Assembly: GCA_947487895.1 (NCBI GenBank)
Contig: CANKYF010000002.1
Span: 1 to 64,000 of the forward strand
Length of the DNA stretch: 64,000 bases
Origin: an uncultured Flavobacteriaceae bacterium
Lineage (GTDB): Bacteria > Bacteroidota > Bacteroidia > Flavobacteriales > Flavobacteriaceae
Direction: 5' to 3'
In this document: positions 63,724 through 64,000 of the stretch, piece by piece
Layout of the letters: the number at the start of each line of letters is the position of its first letter
How positions within the stretch are numbered: position 1 is the first letter of the stretch
Notes under the pieces: generated by a model
Seen by the model: only the letters and a program-made list of their open reading frames with translations
Databases searched by the model: none
Told to the model about the DNA's origin: nothing
Made by a program: the position numbers and the translations under genes

Positions 63724-63825
63724 AAAATTATAGTTTAAATGTTAATGTGAAGACTCTCACAAAAACAATACCATAACTTATTGACTTAGATTCCTATTTC
63801 CATGGGAATGATTGCTTTATGGGAA

Positions 63826-63846
63826 GCACAACGCAAAACGTTGTGC
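63826..63846. repeat. Hairpin upstream of exbD
   Basis: GCACAACG-CAAAA-CGTTGTGC, a perfect 8-bp stem, between the short ORF and exbD. There is no T run on either strand, so it is more likely a regulatory or processing hairpin than an intrinsic terminator. Confidence 0.5.
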
Positions 63847-63860
63847 AATTCTTTATGTAT

Positions 63861-63995
63861 TTAATGGGCGTATCGTTTAACACCTTTCCAAATAATAGTG
63901 TTAGATGTTCTAAAGTTTATTTGCCTTCTTGATAAGAATACATCTTCTTTTGTTAGATGATTTAATTGTTTTGATATGTATTGTAATGTTCGCAT
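63861..63995 (-). CDS. Short ORF at window edge, possible 3' end of a gene
   Basis: A 44-residue frame from ATG 63995 to TAA 63861: begins MRTLQYISKQLNHLTKEDVF, basic and hydrophilic, ending WKGVKRYAH. The frame is open to the window edge, so it could be the 3' end of a longer gene. I recognise no family. It may also be chance; the hairpin just after its stop gives it a little support. Confidence 0.3.
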   Translation of the reverse strand: MRTLQYISKQLNHLTKEDVFLSRRQINFRTSNTIIWKGVKRYAH

Positions 63996-64000
63996 TTTGA

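Noticed and set aside
1-64000. CRISPR arrays, tRNA genes, insertion sequences with transposase, prophage genes
   Set aside because: I read through the gaps and saw no regularly spaced repeats, no tRNA cloverleaf signatures and no transposase, integrase or phage structural proteins; a tRNA scan would be needed to be certain.

Overview
The window looks like a chromosome segment from a marine-type member of the Flavobacteriaceae (Bacteroidota). It is AT-rich and has no Shine-Dalgarno-like spacing before most genes. Candidate promoters carry the Bacteroidota -7 box TAnnTTTG. It has type IX secretion (T9SS)/gliding components (a giant SprB-repeat adhesin with a type B sorting domain, plus PorP/SprF), many SC lipoproteins, and flavobacterial families such as DUF3822, DUF4126 and the fused E1 alpha/beta dehydrogenase. 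The species cannot be named from the sequence alone.

Layout. 1-16.2 kb: the 3' end of a coiled-coil/SPOR-like gene, a 13.8 kb adhesin gene and its PorP/SprF partner. 16.4-20.1 kb: polyphosphate kinase, exopolyphosphatase and a small outer-membrane barrel. 20.1-23.4 kb: an overlapping minus-strand operon dnaX-lipoprotein-miaE, divergent from the RNase P RNA gene (rnpB), which has its own promoter and terminator. 23.7-25.8 kb: rsmD, DUF3822 and a membrane protein. 25.9-31.1 kb: a RecD-like helicase, DUF4126, then kdsB, a HAD phosphatase, a CAT-like acetyltransferase and kdnB, a Kdo/8-amino-Kdo sugar group. 31.3-43.7 kb: minus-strand metabolic and envelope genes (metalloprotease, oxidoreductase, YebC, phhB, SDR, glutaminase, gcvT, phosphotriesterase-like lipoprotein, AsmA). 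43.9-46.3 kb: a small accessory patch (DUF4269, two small exported proteins, a SIR2-domain protein). 46.5-52 kb: the threonine operon thrA-thrB-[four-helix-bundle unit]-thrC with a threonine-rich leader peptide upstream. 52-60 kb: nnr, a SPOR protein, two tandem TlpA-type lipoproteins, a cytosolic binding-protein-like gene, a nucleoside phosphorylase, a SUI1/eIF1 homologue and a 2OG-Fe(II) oxygenase. 60.3-64 kb: fused E1 dehydrogenase, a fatty acid hydroxylase, ExbD and a short ORF at the edge.

Most notable observations. (1) A 35-codon leader ORF with 9 Thr codons precedes thrA; no gene caller would list it, and it implies threonine attenuation. (2) An A10 run in dnaX lies exactly after the clamp-loader core, and slippage in either direction meets a stop within a few codons, predicting a gamma-type short product. 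(3) A four-helix-bundle gene between thrB and thrC is bounded by a perfect 15-bp inverted repeat, like a tiny mobile unit. (4) The adhesin has a higher-order repeat: blocks of about 575-600 residues, each made of several SprB repeats in the same order. (5) Several palindrome families occur between genes, inside rnpB and inside thrA.
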